Shown here in pieces: positions 21,901-25,674 of a stretch of 25,674 nucleotides of DNA. The position numbers and the translations under genes are program-made. The notes beneath the pieces are model-generated. The model was not told where the DNA came from. It saw nothing but the letters and a program-made list of their open reading frames with translations, and did not search any database. Source of the DNA: Apostichopus parvimensis (taxonomy: Eukaryota; Echinodermata; Holothuroidea; Aspidochirotida; Stichopodidae); contig KN884691.1 in the NCBI GenBank assembly GCA_000934455.1, forward strand, positions 12,701 to 38,374. Direction: 5' to 3'. Position 1 is the stretch's first letter; each line of letters opens with the position of its first letter.

Positions 21901-24900
21901 GTCACATCAAACAATCAGCTCCCAGATGAGAGGCATAGTGTCATCTTAAAAGGAATTTCCCAGTTTGAAACTAAATGACTTTGGACTTTCTGCTTGTCTT
22001 ACACAGCAAACACCTAAGTATAGGCCTGTGTGGTAGTTAGGTTTTTCTGCTCTTCAAAACATAGTAGCACTGAAATGCGGTCGGTCGTCTCATTTACAGA
22101 AAATGTCTGGATTTTTCATGTCTCATTGCAAGTAACATCCACTATTGTTGAGCATGTTCACGAAAAGCCTGTGCCTGAGATCATGTTTTAACACACAAAG
22201 GAAAACATACATGAACATGCATGAAAAATCTGTGGTATGCTTTTAACATGTTTCCATGTGTGCATAAAATGTGTGTGCTAAAGTGAGAAAATGTGTATCC
22301 CTAACATTTGGCAAACCTGGGACAATCCAAGCCAAGGATAATACAAGACATAGACAACTTGAAAAATTCAGTGTCAGAGAAAAACCTGCTGGTTAATACC
22401 TTTGCACGCATCGGATATCTTGCTTCAGATTGTCACAGATACCCTGTGTCAACTTGTGTTCTCAGGTTTTCCCATTCTGTTTCCAGGAAAGAAAGAAAAA
22501 GAAAACCTATAGAATTGTTTGTCAAAGGGTAGAAACTAGCAAATCTGTTTCAATTTGTGCCCAATCAAGCCATTTTCCATGCAAAATCCATCAGATTTAC
22601 AGGCCTGGCATAATCACACAGGTTTTCCATAGAATGTATTTTTAACCTTCGACCACAGGTTTTATGTTTTTCTCTAGGAATTGCATGTCATGTATTTTCT
22701 GTTTACAATACATACAATCTATTATAACAAGTAACAAGCTTATATATCTTAAACAAGTTCATGTTTCATGATATATGAAATCGTTGCCAATGATTTGCTC
22801 ATCACAGTGTTTTGTTCATCACATTGTTCTTGTTACTCTTTCAACATTCAGGAACCTCCCGTCACTACCCGATACGCGGTCATGAGTACTCGTTTGATGC
22901 ACACTAACCTGGCCGTCGTTCACTACAGCGTTTTCTTTCAGATGTGCAGAGCTCACGGAATCGGATACGACATTAAGGTAAACGCCTCGTTATCTCGGTG
23001 ATAATCCACATTTCGCATGATCACAGACTTCACCTCCTTCAAATCACACCTGAAAACACATCTCTTTCAAGAGCACTATAATGATGGTTCCTAGGGGTTT
23101 TTTTTTTCTTTAGATTTAATGATGTTCTGTCGTGTTCGTTTTTAGGCGCACAGATGCTTCGCGAGTAGTGCGCTATATAAGATTTACATTACATTACATT
23201 TCTGGCCAATTGATGGTTTGCTGGGGTAGAATGCGATACCCTTGGCAAAATACATGTTGGGGCCAATATGTTAAACATTTTAGTTTTTATCTTTGTTAAA
23301 CATAGGTCCTGATTGAATTTGCATTCAAATACACTGGAGGGTTTGGTTGCAAAATCTAGACCTGATTTAAGACAAGAATATTGATAAAAACAAAATTCTG
23401 TAATTCATATCATATCAAGGGTGTTGAACAAACACTCACTCGCTGCATTTAGTGTTTTCGATGCACTTAATTCACTTGAATGTTTGCAGTTTACTTGGGG
23501 TACTGTAACATCTCTTACCTTCAATGCCAAATCCAAAGTTGCTCTATTCCGCTTGATAGACCCAAGACCTACCTCCAATACTATTAAAGAACTTCTTTTT
23601 TTTATTGACCTTTGGTTGTCATACTAATGATGTCATCATGACATCAGCAATGTAAACATAAATTATGATATGCAGCTTCACTGTCATATTTTATTTCCTC
23701 TTTGGAAAGGATTACACAATTGGATAAACAAAGAACAGTTTTTGTAACATTCTTCGGCCTCTTCATTAACATAAATATTTGGCGAGACTCTTTGACTTCC
23801 ATCTGCTTTGGTTCCTCAGGAGAAGCAAGGAACATTGTTCACCTTGATCGATAGCTTCAAGAGAGAAGTCATGGGGATGCTGACCATCGGTGACCAGCTA
23901 CCCGGAACCCTGTCAAGCTTCGCTCGTAACCTTTCCATCATTCATCAGGAGATTTCTGCTCCTAACATGCAGGGTCATACAAATTTCAAAGTAAGTTTTT
24001 TGGAGCAGAGGGGCGTGACTATGTAACCCACGATTAATGGCATTCGATGTTGATGATTATATCAGAGAGAACAAAGTCACATGATGTTTACATTGTACTC
24101 TCTCGAGGAGAAGGTCTTTTAGATGGCTGGTGGATTAAGCACAAGGATCTACCAGAATCTACCAAAGGAATTATATATTAAAAATACAACATAGATTTTG
24201 GACCTTGCTTTGTGTCGTCAAATGGACGAAATTGATGCTTCCATCCCGTTTATTCTGATCGATGGTTTCCCCTAGTTTAAGATATCAAAAGATCTCCTTA
24301 AGGTTAGAAATAACCATTGAGCTATGAGTGTTGATGATGGGTTGTGTGATGTGTTGAGCTATTTGTGTTGATGATGGGTTGTGTGATGTGTGGAGCTATG
24401 AGTGTTGATGATGGGTTGTGTGATGTGTGGAGCTATGAGTGTTGATGATGGGTTGTGTGATGTGTTGAGCTATGTGTGTCAGTGATGGGCTGTGTGATGT
24501 GTTGAGCTATGGGTGTTGATGATGGGCTGTGTGATGTGTTGAGCTATGGGTGTTGATGATGGGCTGTGTGATGTGTTGAGCTATGGGTGTTGATGATGGG
24601 TTGTGTGATGTGTGGAGCTATGTGTGTTGATGATGGGTTGTGTGATGTGTGGAGGGGATGACATTGCAGTACATAGCAGTGTTGTAGTGAGTATGTACTC
24701 GTATCTTAGCACAGTCACATGTCCTTGTACTCTCTCTGTCTTGTGAAGTTTTAATCCCACTAATTACTCATGGAATTCTGGTTATTTAGTTCCAGATAAA
24801 ACACATCTACTTTGGCTCAGAGCCTTGTACTCATACCAAGGGAAAATCTGCTCGTATGTGGACTCATCCTGTCTGGTACATACCCTTGTTTTCTTCTCCT

Positions 24901-25275
24901 TCTTCAGAAATGCTTGTTCAAAAAATGATGTCCAATTTCCCTTCCAATCTTTTGTTCCCGGCTAGCCCTCTTATCTGAAAGTTATTTATCCTTCCACTTC
25001 ACCCTGTCTCCTTTTACTTCAAATTTGCATCCTTTTGTTCTCACCCCCCCCCCCGCACCACCAGATGAGCCTTTGGAGGTTAAACTCCATCTATGACGAG
25101 ACTGCCCTATATGTCCGAGTGTTCTAGAGATGAGTGAATACTTAATCGTTTATATCTTTATTTTCAGTCTGTGATTGAAGACATCGAAGGTATCCTTGGG
25201 ACGACTATTCAGAATATGGACGAAACTGACGAAGATGAAACCGAAGAGGCGGGTGCAATCTCTCAGGATGCCTAA
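3930..25275 (+). CDS. IQCH: IQ motif-containing protein H (IQCH), 22-exon coding span
   Basis: Joined coding exons: 3930-3980, 4630-4752, 5730-5830, 6608-6679, 9678-9753, 11006-11125, 11678-11758, 12312-12495, 13207-13433, 14095-14303, 15293-15629, 16306-16456, 17034-17209, 17771-17912, 18364-18494, 18779-18967, 19536-19656, 20107-20381, 20969-21157, 22852-22977, 23820-23990, 25168-25275. All introns are GT-AG, all phases match, and the total is 3360 nt (1119 residues). Seen: an IQ motif at residues about 464-480, a C-terminal region with ATP-grasp-like signatures (about 530-1085) and an acidic tail. Known of the family: vertebrate IQCH is testis-enriched, binds calmodulin and is needed for normal sperm. 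Inference: the same calmodulin-linked, probably sperm or cilium-related role here. The start is chosen because it gives a short exon ending in phase 0 that joins exon 2 naturally. An extra 5' non-coding exon or a skipped small in-phase exon cannot be excluded. Confidence 0.9.
3981..4629 (+). other. Intron 1, nothing further seen
   Basis: A GT-AG intron of 649 bp, phase 0, with donor GTAAAT and acceptor CTAACTTTTCAG. No repeat, RNA gene or transposon was recognised in it. Confidence 0.75.
4630..4752 (+). CDS. IQCH: IQCH exon 2
   Basis: 41 codons, phase 0 on both sides, donor AAG|GTATTC. Encodes residues 18-58. The start ([16 protein letters not shown]) is a likely amphipathic helix with a possible short coiled coil. 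No stop in frame and clean junctions. Confidence 0.88.
4753..5729 (+). other. Intron 2 with a 17-C run
   Basis: A 977-bp intron with acceptor ACTCTGCAG. It contains a C17 homopolymer at 5400-5416 and an open frame around 5251-5454 that looks like low-complexity intron sequence. Nothing else was recognised. Confidence 0.7.
5730..5830 (+). CDS. IQCH: IQCH exon 3
   Basis: 101 nt, starts in phase 0 and ends in phase 2 at CA|GTGAGT. Residues 59-91 plus part of 92, beginning [20 protein letters not shown]. The split codon CA|A (Gln) is completed by exon 4, which supports both boundaries. Confidence 0.85.
5831..6607 (+). other. Intron 3, nothing further seen
   Basis: 777 bp, AT-rich, phase 2, ending in a T-rich tract and TCCTCTTACAG. 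An A-rich stretch with GGGGAGAGG lies near 6430-6460. No transposon or RNA gene was recognised. Confidence 0.7.
6608..6679 (+). CDS. IQCH: IQCH exon 4
   Basis: 72 nt, phase 2 on both sides, completing CA|A and ending AG|GTAAGA. Residues 92-116, including [17 protein letters not shown]. Its last 24 nt and the following 24 nt of intron are the founder of a tandem array that starts at this junction (see 6656-7068). Reading past the donor gives AGG then TAA, so failure to splice here would truncate the protein near residue 116. Confidence 0.87.
6656..7068 (+). repeat. Exon-intron junction minisatellite, about 48-bp period
   Basis: GATAG|GTAAG or AATAG|GTAAG junctions occur with GT at 6680 (the real donor), 6736, 6784, 6833, 6881, 6929, 6977 and 7025; spacings are 56, 48, 49, 48, 48, 48 and 48. 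Each unit is 24 bp of intron-like sequence (GTAAGAATTAATTG then TTCTTCTAAG) plus 24-25 bp copied from the exon 4 end (AGGCAATAACCTGTACACTR ATAG or a GGTGGT variant). The copies preceding the junctions at 6929 and 7025 are closest to the exon. Decay begins after 7040. The array duplicates a complete 5' splice site seven times. Confidence 0.92.
7370..7467. repeat. Foldback (inverted repeat), hairpin of about 26 bp arms
   Basis: The left arm at 7370-7396 starts AAGCACTCATACTGGCAG. The right arm (7432-7467) reads on the opposite strand AAGCACTCATACTGACAG and ends AGTATGAACA, with roughly 9 extra bases as a bulge. The loop is about 35 bases. It could be a short MITE remnant or a transcribed intronic hairpin; no flanking duplication was identified. 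Confidence 0.65.
7642..7929 (+). mobile_element. tRNA-derived SINE
   Basis: The 5' part is tRNA-like with an A box (TGGCAGAGTGGA, 7656-7667) and a B box (GGTTCGATCCC, 7718-7728) about 50 bp apart, a spacing that suggests a Leu/Ser-type source with a long variable arm. An unrelated body follows, then a 3' tail of ATT-type short repeats (CTTATTATTATTGTC, about 7901-7925). TTTAACT flanks both ends (7642-7648 and 7923-7929), a candidate short target duplication. Family not assigned. Confidence 0.7.
8067..8325 (-). mobile_element. Short retroelement-like insertion with 18-bp direct repeats and inverted repeats
   Basis: GATATACAATTATTGTGT occurs at 8067-8084 and again at 8308-8325, consistent with a long target duplication. 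Inside, GTGTAGAAGTA..AGTTGGCCTGA (from 8081) is matched in inverted form at 8222-8248 with a 5-base indel. On the minus strand 8099-8133 reads CTGAAGA, a GATCC/GGATC stem, then GAAAC: the core pattern of a hammerhead ribozyme. Such cores occur in Penelope-like elements and retrozymes. The assignment to such an element is inference. Confidence 0.55.
8326..9677 (+). other. Rest of intron 4, two unsupported open frames
   Basis: AT-rich intron sequence. Two overlapping open frames (8640-9017 and 9005-9289, 125 and 94 codons) are fairly long but compositionally biased (K, N and R-rich), match nothing I know, and carry no splice or promoter support. Nothing else was recognised before the exon 5 acceptor. 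Confidence 0.5.
9678..9753 (+). CDS. IQCH: IQCH exon 5
   Basis: 76 nt, completes AG|A and ends in phase 0 at CAG|GTAAAA. Residues 116-141, starting [17 protein letters not shown]. The acceptor is CAGAAG, a tandem NAGNAG site; use of the second AG (after 9680) would remove one arginine and keep the frame. Confidence 0.85.
9881..10080 (-). mobile_element. Possible LINE 3' end on the minus strand
   Basis: On the minus strand the segment would finish with GGCTGAATAAATATC followed by short TATC repeats, a tail typical of invertebrate non-LTR elements. No reverse-transcriptase motif is visible and the 5' limit is arbitrary. Confidence 0.35.
10081..11005 (+). other. 3' part of intron 5
   Basis: C-rich tract at about 10117-10157, T-rich tracts at about 10420-10435 and 10553-10580, otherwise featureless AT-rich sequence to the acceptor TTTCATTACAG. 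Confidence 0.6.
11006..11125 (+). CDS. IQCH: IQCH exon 6
   Basis: 40 codons, phase 0 on both sides; donor AAG|GTTTGT is weak, with G-triplet-rich intron sequence (11139-11175) just after it, a type of sequence known to assist weak donors. Residues 142-181, including [20 protein letters not shown]. Confidence 0.87.
11126..11677 (+). other. Intron 6, G-rich 5' end
   Basis: 552 bp, phase 0. The first 60 bases carry several GGG/GGGG runs, including an 8-G run near 11169-11176. The rest is AT-rich with no feature recognised; acceptor TTTTCATTTAG. Confidence 0.65.
11678..11758 (+). CDS. IQCH: IQCH exon 7
   Basis: 27 codons, phase 0 on both sides, donor CAG|GTAAAT. Residues 182-208: [20 protein letters not shown] then a short tail. 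The smallest fully in-phase exon; skipping it would keep the frame. Confidence 0.86.
11868..12092. repeat. TG repeat, 16-bp G-rich tandem repeat and facing C-rich tract
   Basis: In intron 7: a TG microsatellite at about 11868-11885, three copies of a 16-bp unit (GAGGGGTGGGTGGGGA) at 11959-12006, and a C-rich stretch at 12062-12092. The G-rich part could pair with the C-rich part or form a quadruplex. Long frames in several registers here come from the composition and are not genes. Confidence 0.8.
12312..12495 (+). CDS. IQCH: IQCH exon 8
   Basis: 184 nt, starts phase 0 after CATCTGTAG and ends phase 1 at GGA G|GTTAGA. Residues 209-269 plus the first base of 270. Contains [20 protein letters not shown], likely a helix, then charged sequence and a Gly-rich end that continues as GGFGDG across the junction. 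Confidence 0.87.
12496..13206 (+). other. Intron 8, nothing further seen
   Basis: 711 bp, phase 1, AT-rich; C-run at about 13166-13174; acceptor TTCAACCCAG. No feature recognised. Confidence 0.65.
13207..13433 (+). CDS. IQCH: IQCH exon 9
   Basis: 227 nt, completes G|AT (Asp 270), ends phase 0 at CTG|GTAAGT. Residues 270-345. First part [17 protein letters not shown], then a Ser/Lys/Arg-rich, probably disordered linker ([19 protein letters not shown]) with many possible phosphorylation sites. CpG content is visibly higher than in the introns. Confidence 0.88.
13434..14094 (+). other. Intron 9, CTGCAG-rich patch
   Basis: 661 bp, phase 0. Several GCTGCA/CTGCAGC motifs lie at about 13671-13755. 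No transposon or RNA gene recognised; acceptor TTATTCATCAG. Confidence 0.65.
14095..14303 (+). CDS. IQCH: IQCH exon 10
   Basis: 209 nt, phase 0 start, phase 2 end at AA|GTGAGT. Residues 346-414 plus part of 415. Opens [10 protein letters not shown], then an ordered segment with [20 protein letters not shown] and LAFINGDK. The split Lys codon is completed by exon 11. Confidence 0.9.
14445..14742. mobile_element. Degraded hAT-like non-autonomous element
   Basis: The left end CAGTGGTTGACAACCTTTTT resembles the well-known hAT/Charlie terminal repeat, and the right end GGTTGGGAACCAC (14728-14740) is its inverted partner. The interior has T-rich and C-rich runs (12 C at 14716-14727). The expected final TG and a clean 8-bp target duplication are not seen, so it is old or incomplete. 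Confidence 0.5.
15293..15629 (+). CDS. IQCH: IQCH exon 11 (IQ motif exon)
   Basis: 337 nt, completes AA|A, ends phase 0 at AAG|GTAATT. Residues 415-527. The segment [18 protein letters not shown] (464-481) fits the IQ consensus (I468, Q469, R473, R478; the usual Gly after the central Arg is Arg474 here) and should bind calmodulin. A basic helix follows ([19 protein letters not shown] and beyond), which could form a second, non-canonical calmodulin contact. The preceding [17 protein letters not shown] is ordered-looking. Confidence 0.94.
15630..16305 (+). other. Intron 11
   Basis: 676 bp, phase 0. The open frame of exon 11 continues to 15776, but the homologous part ends at AAG|GTAATT. A stretch near 15708-15745 encodes [12 protein letters not shown] residues reminiscent of LINE C-termini, too weak to call. 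Acceptor CTCCTTCCAG. Confidence 0.5.
16306..16456 (+). CDS. IQCH: IQCH exon 12
   Basis: 151 nt, phase 0 start, phase 1 end at GTC G|GTAAGT. Residues 528-577 plus one base. [14 protein letters not shown] looks like a beta strand and turn opening a Rossmann-like half (pre-ATP-grasp), followed by a helix with [14 protein letters not shown]. The donor has diverged copies downstream in the intron (16578, 16675). Confidence 0.9.
16457..17033 (+). repeat. Intron 12 with repeated donor-like segments
   Basis: The true junction ACTTAGTCG|GTAAGTT (16457) is echoed by ACTTAGTCTG|GTAAGTTAAAGGG (GT at 16578), and GTAAGTTAAAGGG recurs with GT at 16675. An ATCATGTTTAAA-like piece follows the first two copies. 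This suggests an old, diverged duplication including the exon end. Otherwise AT-rich, 577 bp. Confidence 0.55.
17034..17209 (+). CDS. IQCH: IQCH exon 13
   Basis: 176 nt, completes G|AT, ends phase 0 at CCT|GTAAGT. Residues 578-636. [20 protein letters not shown] and [10 protein letters not shown] look like alternating strands and a helix, consistent with a Rossmann-like pre-ATP-grasp unit. Confidence 0.92.
17210..17770 (+). other. Intron 13, nothing further seen
   Basis: 561 bp, phase 0, AT-rich. No repeat or RNA gene recognised; acceptor TTTCCTCATCGACAG. Confidence 0.65.
17771..17912 (+). CDS. IQCH: IQCH exon 14
   Basis: 142 nt, phase 0 start, phase 1 end at TTG A|GTAAGT. Residues 637-683 plus one base: a helix ([20 protein letters not shown]) and [19 protein letters not shown], the pre-ATP-grasp strand-turn before a Pro-Val-Leu-Gly segment. 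Reading past the donor gives a stop at once (AGT AAG TGA). Confidence 0.92.
17925..18038 (+). repeat. 22-bp minisatellite beside the exon 14 donor
   Basis: About five copies of TAAGGTTCCCTGTGGTGCATGG-like units, each about 22 bp, start 12 bp after the donor. Three units carry TGGTAAGG, a good donor-like core (GT at 17949, 17971, 18014). Confidence 0.85.
18364..18494 (+). CDS. IQCH: IQCH exon 15
   Basis: 131 nt, completes A|AC (Asn 684), ends phase 0 at CAG|GTGAGA. Residues 684-727. [20 protein letters not shown] then [18 protein letters not shown]: the SK..FA.AGV..PP pattern is the signature entrance to an ATP-grasp domain (Lys705 candidate nucleotide contact). Family knowledge supports an ATP-grasp reading; activity is not shown. 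Confidence 0.93.
18531..18700 (+). repeat. About 39-bp minisatellite in intron 15
   Basis: Four copies of AATATGTGTATGGATAACTG followed by TGCACTGGTTACTGTATCA, one with a partial extra copy (18571-18584). The array starts 36 bp after the exon 15 donor and fills more than half of the 284-bp intron. Confidence 0.88.
18779..18967 (+). CDS. IQCH: IQCH exon 16
   Basis: 63 codons, phase 0 on both sides; donor CAG|GTTTGT. Residues 728-790. [19 protein letters not shown] matches the ATP-grasp 'K-x-x-x-x-x-x-x-G-x-G' strand-loop (Lys748, G755-R-G757). Then a basic Trp-rich segment ([20 protein letters not shown]). Confidence 0.93.
18968..19535 (+). repeat. Intron 16 with a diverged direct repeat
   Basis: About 46 bp beginning CACCTATGTTGTGATGCAG at 19183 recur at 19354 with several changes (171-bp offset). 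C-rich tract at 19016-19046. The open frame of exon 16 runs on to 19306 but loses family character at 18968. Acceptor CCACCTTCCAG. Confidence 0.6.
19536..19656 (+). CDS. IQCH: IQCH exon 17
   Basis: 121 nt, phase 0 start, phase 1 end at CAA G|GTAAGA. Residues 791-830 plus one base. [19 protein letters not shown] and [12 protein letters not shown], helix-rich insert of the ATP-grasp-like region. The split codon G|GC (Gly831) is completed by exon 18. Confidence 0.92.
19657..20106 (+). other. Intron 17, nothing further seen
   Basis: 450 bp, phase 1, AT-rich; acceptor TTATTCAACATTCAG. No transposon or RNA gene recognised. Confidence 0.65.
20107..20381 (+). CDS. IQCH: IQCH exon 18
   Basis: 275 nt, completes G|GC, ends phase 0 at ACG|GTAAGT. 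Residues 831-922. [11 protein letters not shown] at the start matches the ATP-grasp 'GG-x-x-E' strand, [11 protein letters not shown] is the next strand, and [14 protein letters not shown] at the end carries Asp913 in the position of the metal-binding VDF aspartate. CpG-rich relative to the introns. Confidence 0.94.
20382..20968 (+). other. Intron 18
   Basis: 587 bp, phase 0. Holds a G-rich patch (about 20556-20574) and a perfect 14-bp hairpin (20762-20794, listed separately). The acceptor of exon 19 is weak. Confidence 0.65.
20762..20803. repeat. Perfect 14-bp hairpin followed by a T tract
   Basis: GAACACTAAAAACT at 20762-20775 and its exact reverse complement at 20781-20794, a 5-base loop (CGTAC), then a run of T. 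It has the shape of a bacterial terminator but sits in a eukaryotic intron. A transposon end or RNA hairpin is as likely. Confidence 0.7.
20969..21157 (+). CDS. IQCH: IQCH exon 19
   Basis: 63 codons, phase 0 on both sides. Residues 923-985. [20 protein letters not shown] holds Asp931-x-Asn933, which sits where ATP-grasp enzymes have their E/D-x-N metal ligands; [12 protein letters not shown] and a basic stretch ([14 protein letters not shown]) follow. The acceptor AATAAAG|AGA is the only one in phase and is poor, preceded by six G. The donor CCAGAG|GTGAGA is duplicated by the transposon that follows. Confidence 0.88.
21156..21554. mobile_element. hAT-like MITE, 383 bp, inserted in the exon 19 donor
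   Basis: The element spans 21164-21546 with ends CAGTGGCGGAGC and GCTCCGCTACTG (11 of 12 matching as inverted repeats), extended by an inner G7/C7 inverted region. It is flanked by AGGTGAGA on both sides (21156-21163, 21547-21554), an exact 8-bp target duplication typical of hAT. The subterminal text GTCAGGGGGGGC..GCCCCCCCTGAC (21498-21525) is a perfect hairpin. No transposase. The duplication contains the exon 19 donor AG|GTGAGA. Confidence 0.88.
21555..22851 (+). other. Rest of intron 19
   Basis: About 1.3 kb. G-rich patch at about 21826-21862, repeated ACATG/CATGAACATG words at about 22150-22260, otherwise AT-rich. Open frames at 22308-22645 have no support. Nothing else recognised; acceptor TTTCAACATTCAG. 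Confidence 0.55.
22852..22977 (+). CDS. IQCH: IQCH exon 20
   Basis: 42 codons, phase 0 on both sides, donor AAG|GTAAAC. Residues 986-1027. [20 protein letters not shown] and [15 protein letters not shown], the last strand-helix part of the C-terminal domain. Confidence 0.94.
23015..23201 (+). mobile_element. 5'-truncated LINE 3' end
   Basis: The + strand encodes a short C-terminus [19 protein letters not shown] ending at TAG near 23092, typical of the end of CR1/L2-like reverse transcriptases (the F-K-S-x-L-K-T-H-L-F pattern). A 3' UTR with TGCGCTATATAAGATTTACA and an ATTAC repeat tail ends near 23201. It sits 40 bp after the exon 20 donor in the same orientation as the gene. Confidence 0.72.
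23202..23819 (+). other. 3' part of intron 20, nothing further seen
   Basis: AT-rich sequence to the acceptor TTTGGTTCCTCAG. An open frame at 23421-23627 shows no family or splice support. Confidence 0.6.
23820..23990 (+). CDS. IQCH: IQCH exon 21
   Basis: 57 codons, phase 0 on both sides, donor AAA|GTAAGT. Residues 1028-1084. [20 protein letters not shown] then [20 protein letters not shown], and a short tail toward the last exon. Confidence 0.94.
24315..24654 (+). repeat. 37-bp minisatellite in intron 21
   Basis: The motif GAGCTATGAGTGTTGATGAT with GGGTTGTGTGATGTGTG repeats exactly every 37 bp: GAGCT at 24319, 24356, 24393, 24430, 24467, 24504, 24541, 24578, 24615, then a broken copy. The units are very alike, so recent and probably length-variable. 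Strongly G/T-rich on the + strand. Confidence 0.95.
24655..25167 (+). other. 3' part of intron 21
   Basis: Pyrimidine-rich, with an 11-C run at about 25044-25054 and the acceptor CTTTATTTTCAG. No other feature recognised. Confidence 0.6.
25168..25275 (+). CDS. IQCH: IQCH exon 22 (stop codon)
   Basis: 35 codons plus TAA, phase 0 start. Residues 1085-1119: [18 protein letters not shown] then an acidic tail rich in D, E and T. The stop is at 25273-25275. Confidence 0.92.
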   Translation, partial: SVIEDIEGILGTTIQNMDETDEDETEEAGAISQDA

Positions 25276-25416
25276 ATATAGTCCAGTCACTTAATATAAT
25301 TTGCAGTGATATAGTTGTTAATAATCTATACATTCCAAAAAATTACATATTGTTTGATTTCACATAATTCCATCGTTGTTTAACTTTTTCCCGTAAACTA
25401 TAATCAATATTTGGGA

Positions 25417-25422
25417 ATTAAA
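25417..25422 (+). terminator. Candidate IQCH poly(A) signal (ATTAAA)
   Basis: The common ATTAAA variant, followed by AAAATCTCC and, further on, a G/T-rich stretch (25441-25503) that could serve as the downstream element. The site is inferred. Confidence 0.4.
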
Positions 25423-25653
25423 AAATCTCCAATAGAAGCTGAAGCGGTTGGTGAGGCAGGGGAGAGGGCTAGTGGGTAGGGAGAGTGTGGTTGGGGAGGG
25501 GGGTTGATATTCTCTGCACAAGGGAATTTAAATAACGATATGCAAATGACTCGTCCACATTAGAAATGAGTTTTTTAGGCTGGTGTCGAGTGATCCATGT
25601 TTAAAGTGTGAGCGAACCACACGGTCTTGGATGGTCCTTGTTTATAAAAAGGT

Positions 25654-25674
25654 GAGAAATATAGCTCAGTGGGT
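25654..25674 (+). other. Possible start of a tRNA gene or tRNA-derived SINE, cut by the window end
   Basis: TAGCTCAGTGGG at 25662-25673 fits the Pol III A-box consensus of tRNAs. The window ends before any B box, so neither a tRNA nor a SINE can be confirmed. Confidence 0.3.

Larger units (their letters stand above)
25276..25674 (+). other. 3' UTR and downstream flank
   Basis: No AATAAA is seen; the best poly(A) signal is ATTAAA at 25417-25422, 142 bases after the stop. A G-rich patch lies at 25441-25503. No further gene is recognised before the window end, apart from the A-box noted separately. Confidence 0.55.

Overview
The window is eukaryotic. One gene is spread over at least 22 short coding exons on the + strand, with GT-AG introns of about 0.3 to 3 kb in AT-rich DNA full of microsatellites, minisatellites, homopolymer runs and short transposon remnants. 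The gene encodes an orthologue of IQ motif-containing protein H (IQCH). The exon/intron size, CpG-containing exons and tRNA-derived SINE fit a marine invertebrate, perhaps an echinoderm or another invertebrate deuterostome. That taxonomic guess is inference and is not firm.

Layout: 1-3929 is upstream DNA with no gene I can name. It holds homopolymer runs, a possible exon-like ORF near 581-772, and a cluster of AACGTT palindromes just upstream of the gene. Coding runs from the ATG at 3930 to the stop at 25273-25275, and 399 bases of 3' flank follow. I joined the 22 exons by hand. Every junction phase agrees, the joined coding length is 3360 nt (1119 residues plus stop), and no internal stop appears. 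Human IQCH is about 1030 residues, so the model looks full length.

Protein: a short N-terminal part likely to be helical, a variable basic/Ser-rich region (exon 9), one IQ calmodulin-binding motif (exon 11), then a large C-terminal region (exons 12-21) that reads like a pre-ATP-grasp plus ATP-grasp fold, and an acidic tail.

The most unusual signal is at the 5' splice sites. The donor of exon 4 is the first unit of an approximately 48-bp minisatellite, each unit made of 24 bp of exon end and 24 bp of intron start, giving eight GTAAG donors in a row. The donor of exon 19 was copied by the 8-bp target duplication of a 383-bp hAT-like MITE, so an identical donor flanks each side of the transposon. 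Introns 12 and 14 also carry repeated donor-like sites. Other introns hold a tRNA-derived SINE, a foldback, an insertion with an 18-bp target duplication and a hammerhead-ribozyme-like core, a LINE 3' end, a second degraded hAT-like element and further minisatellites.
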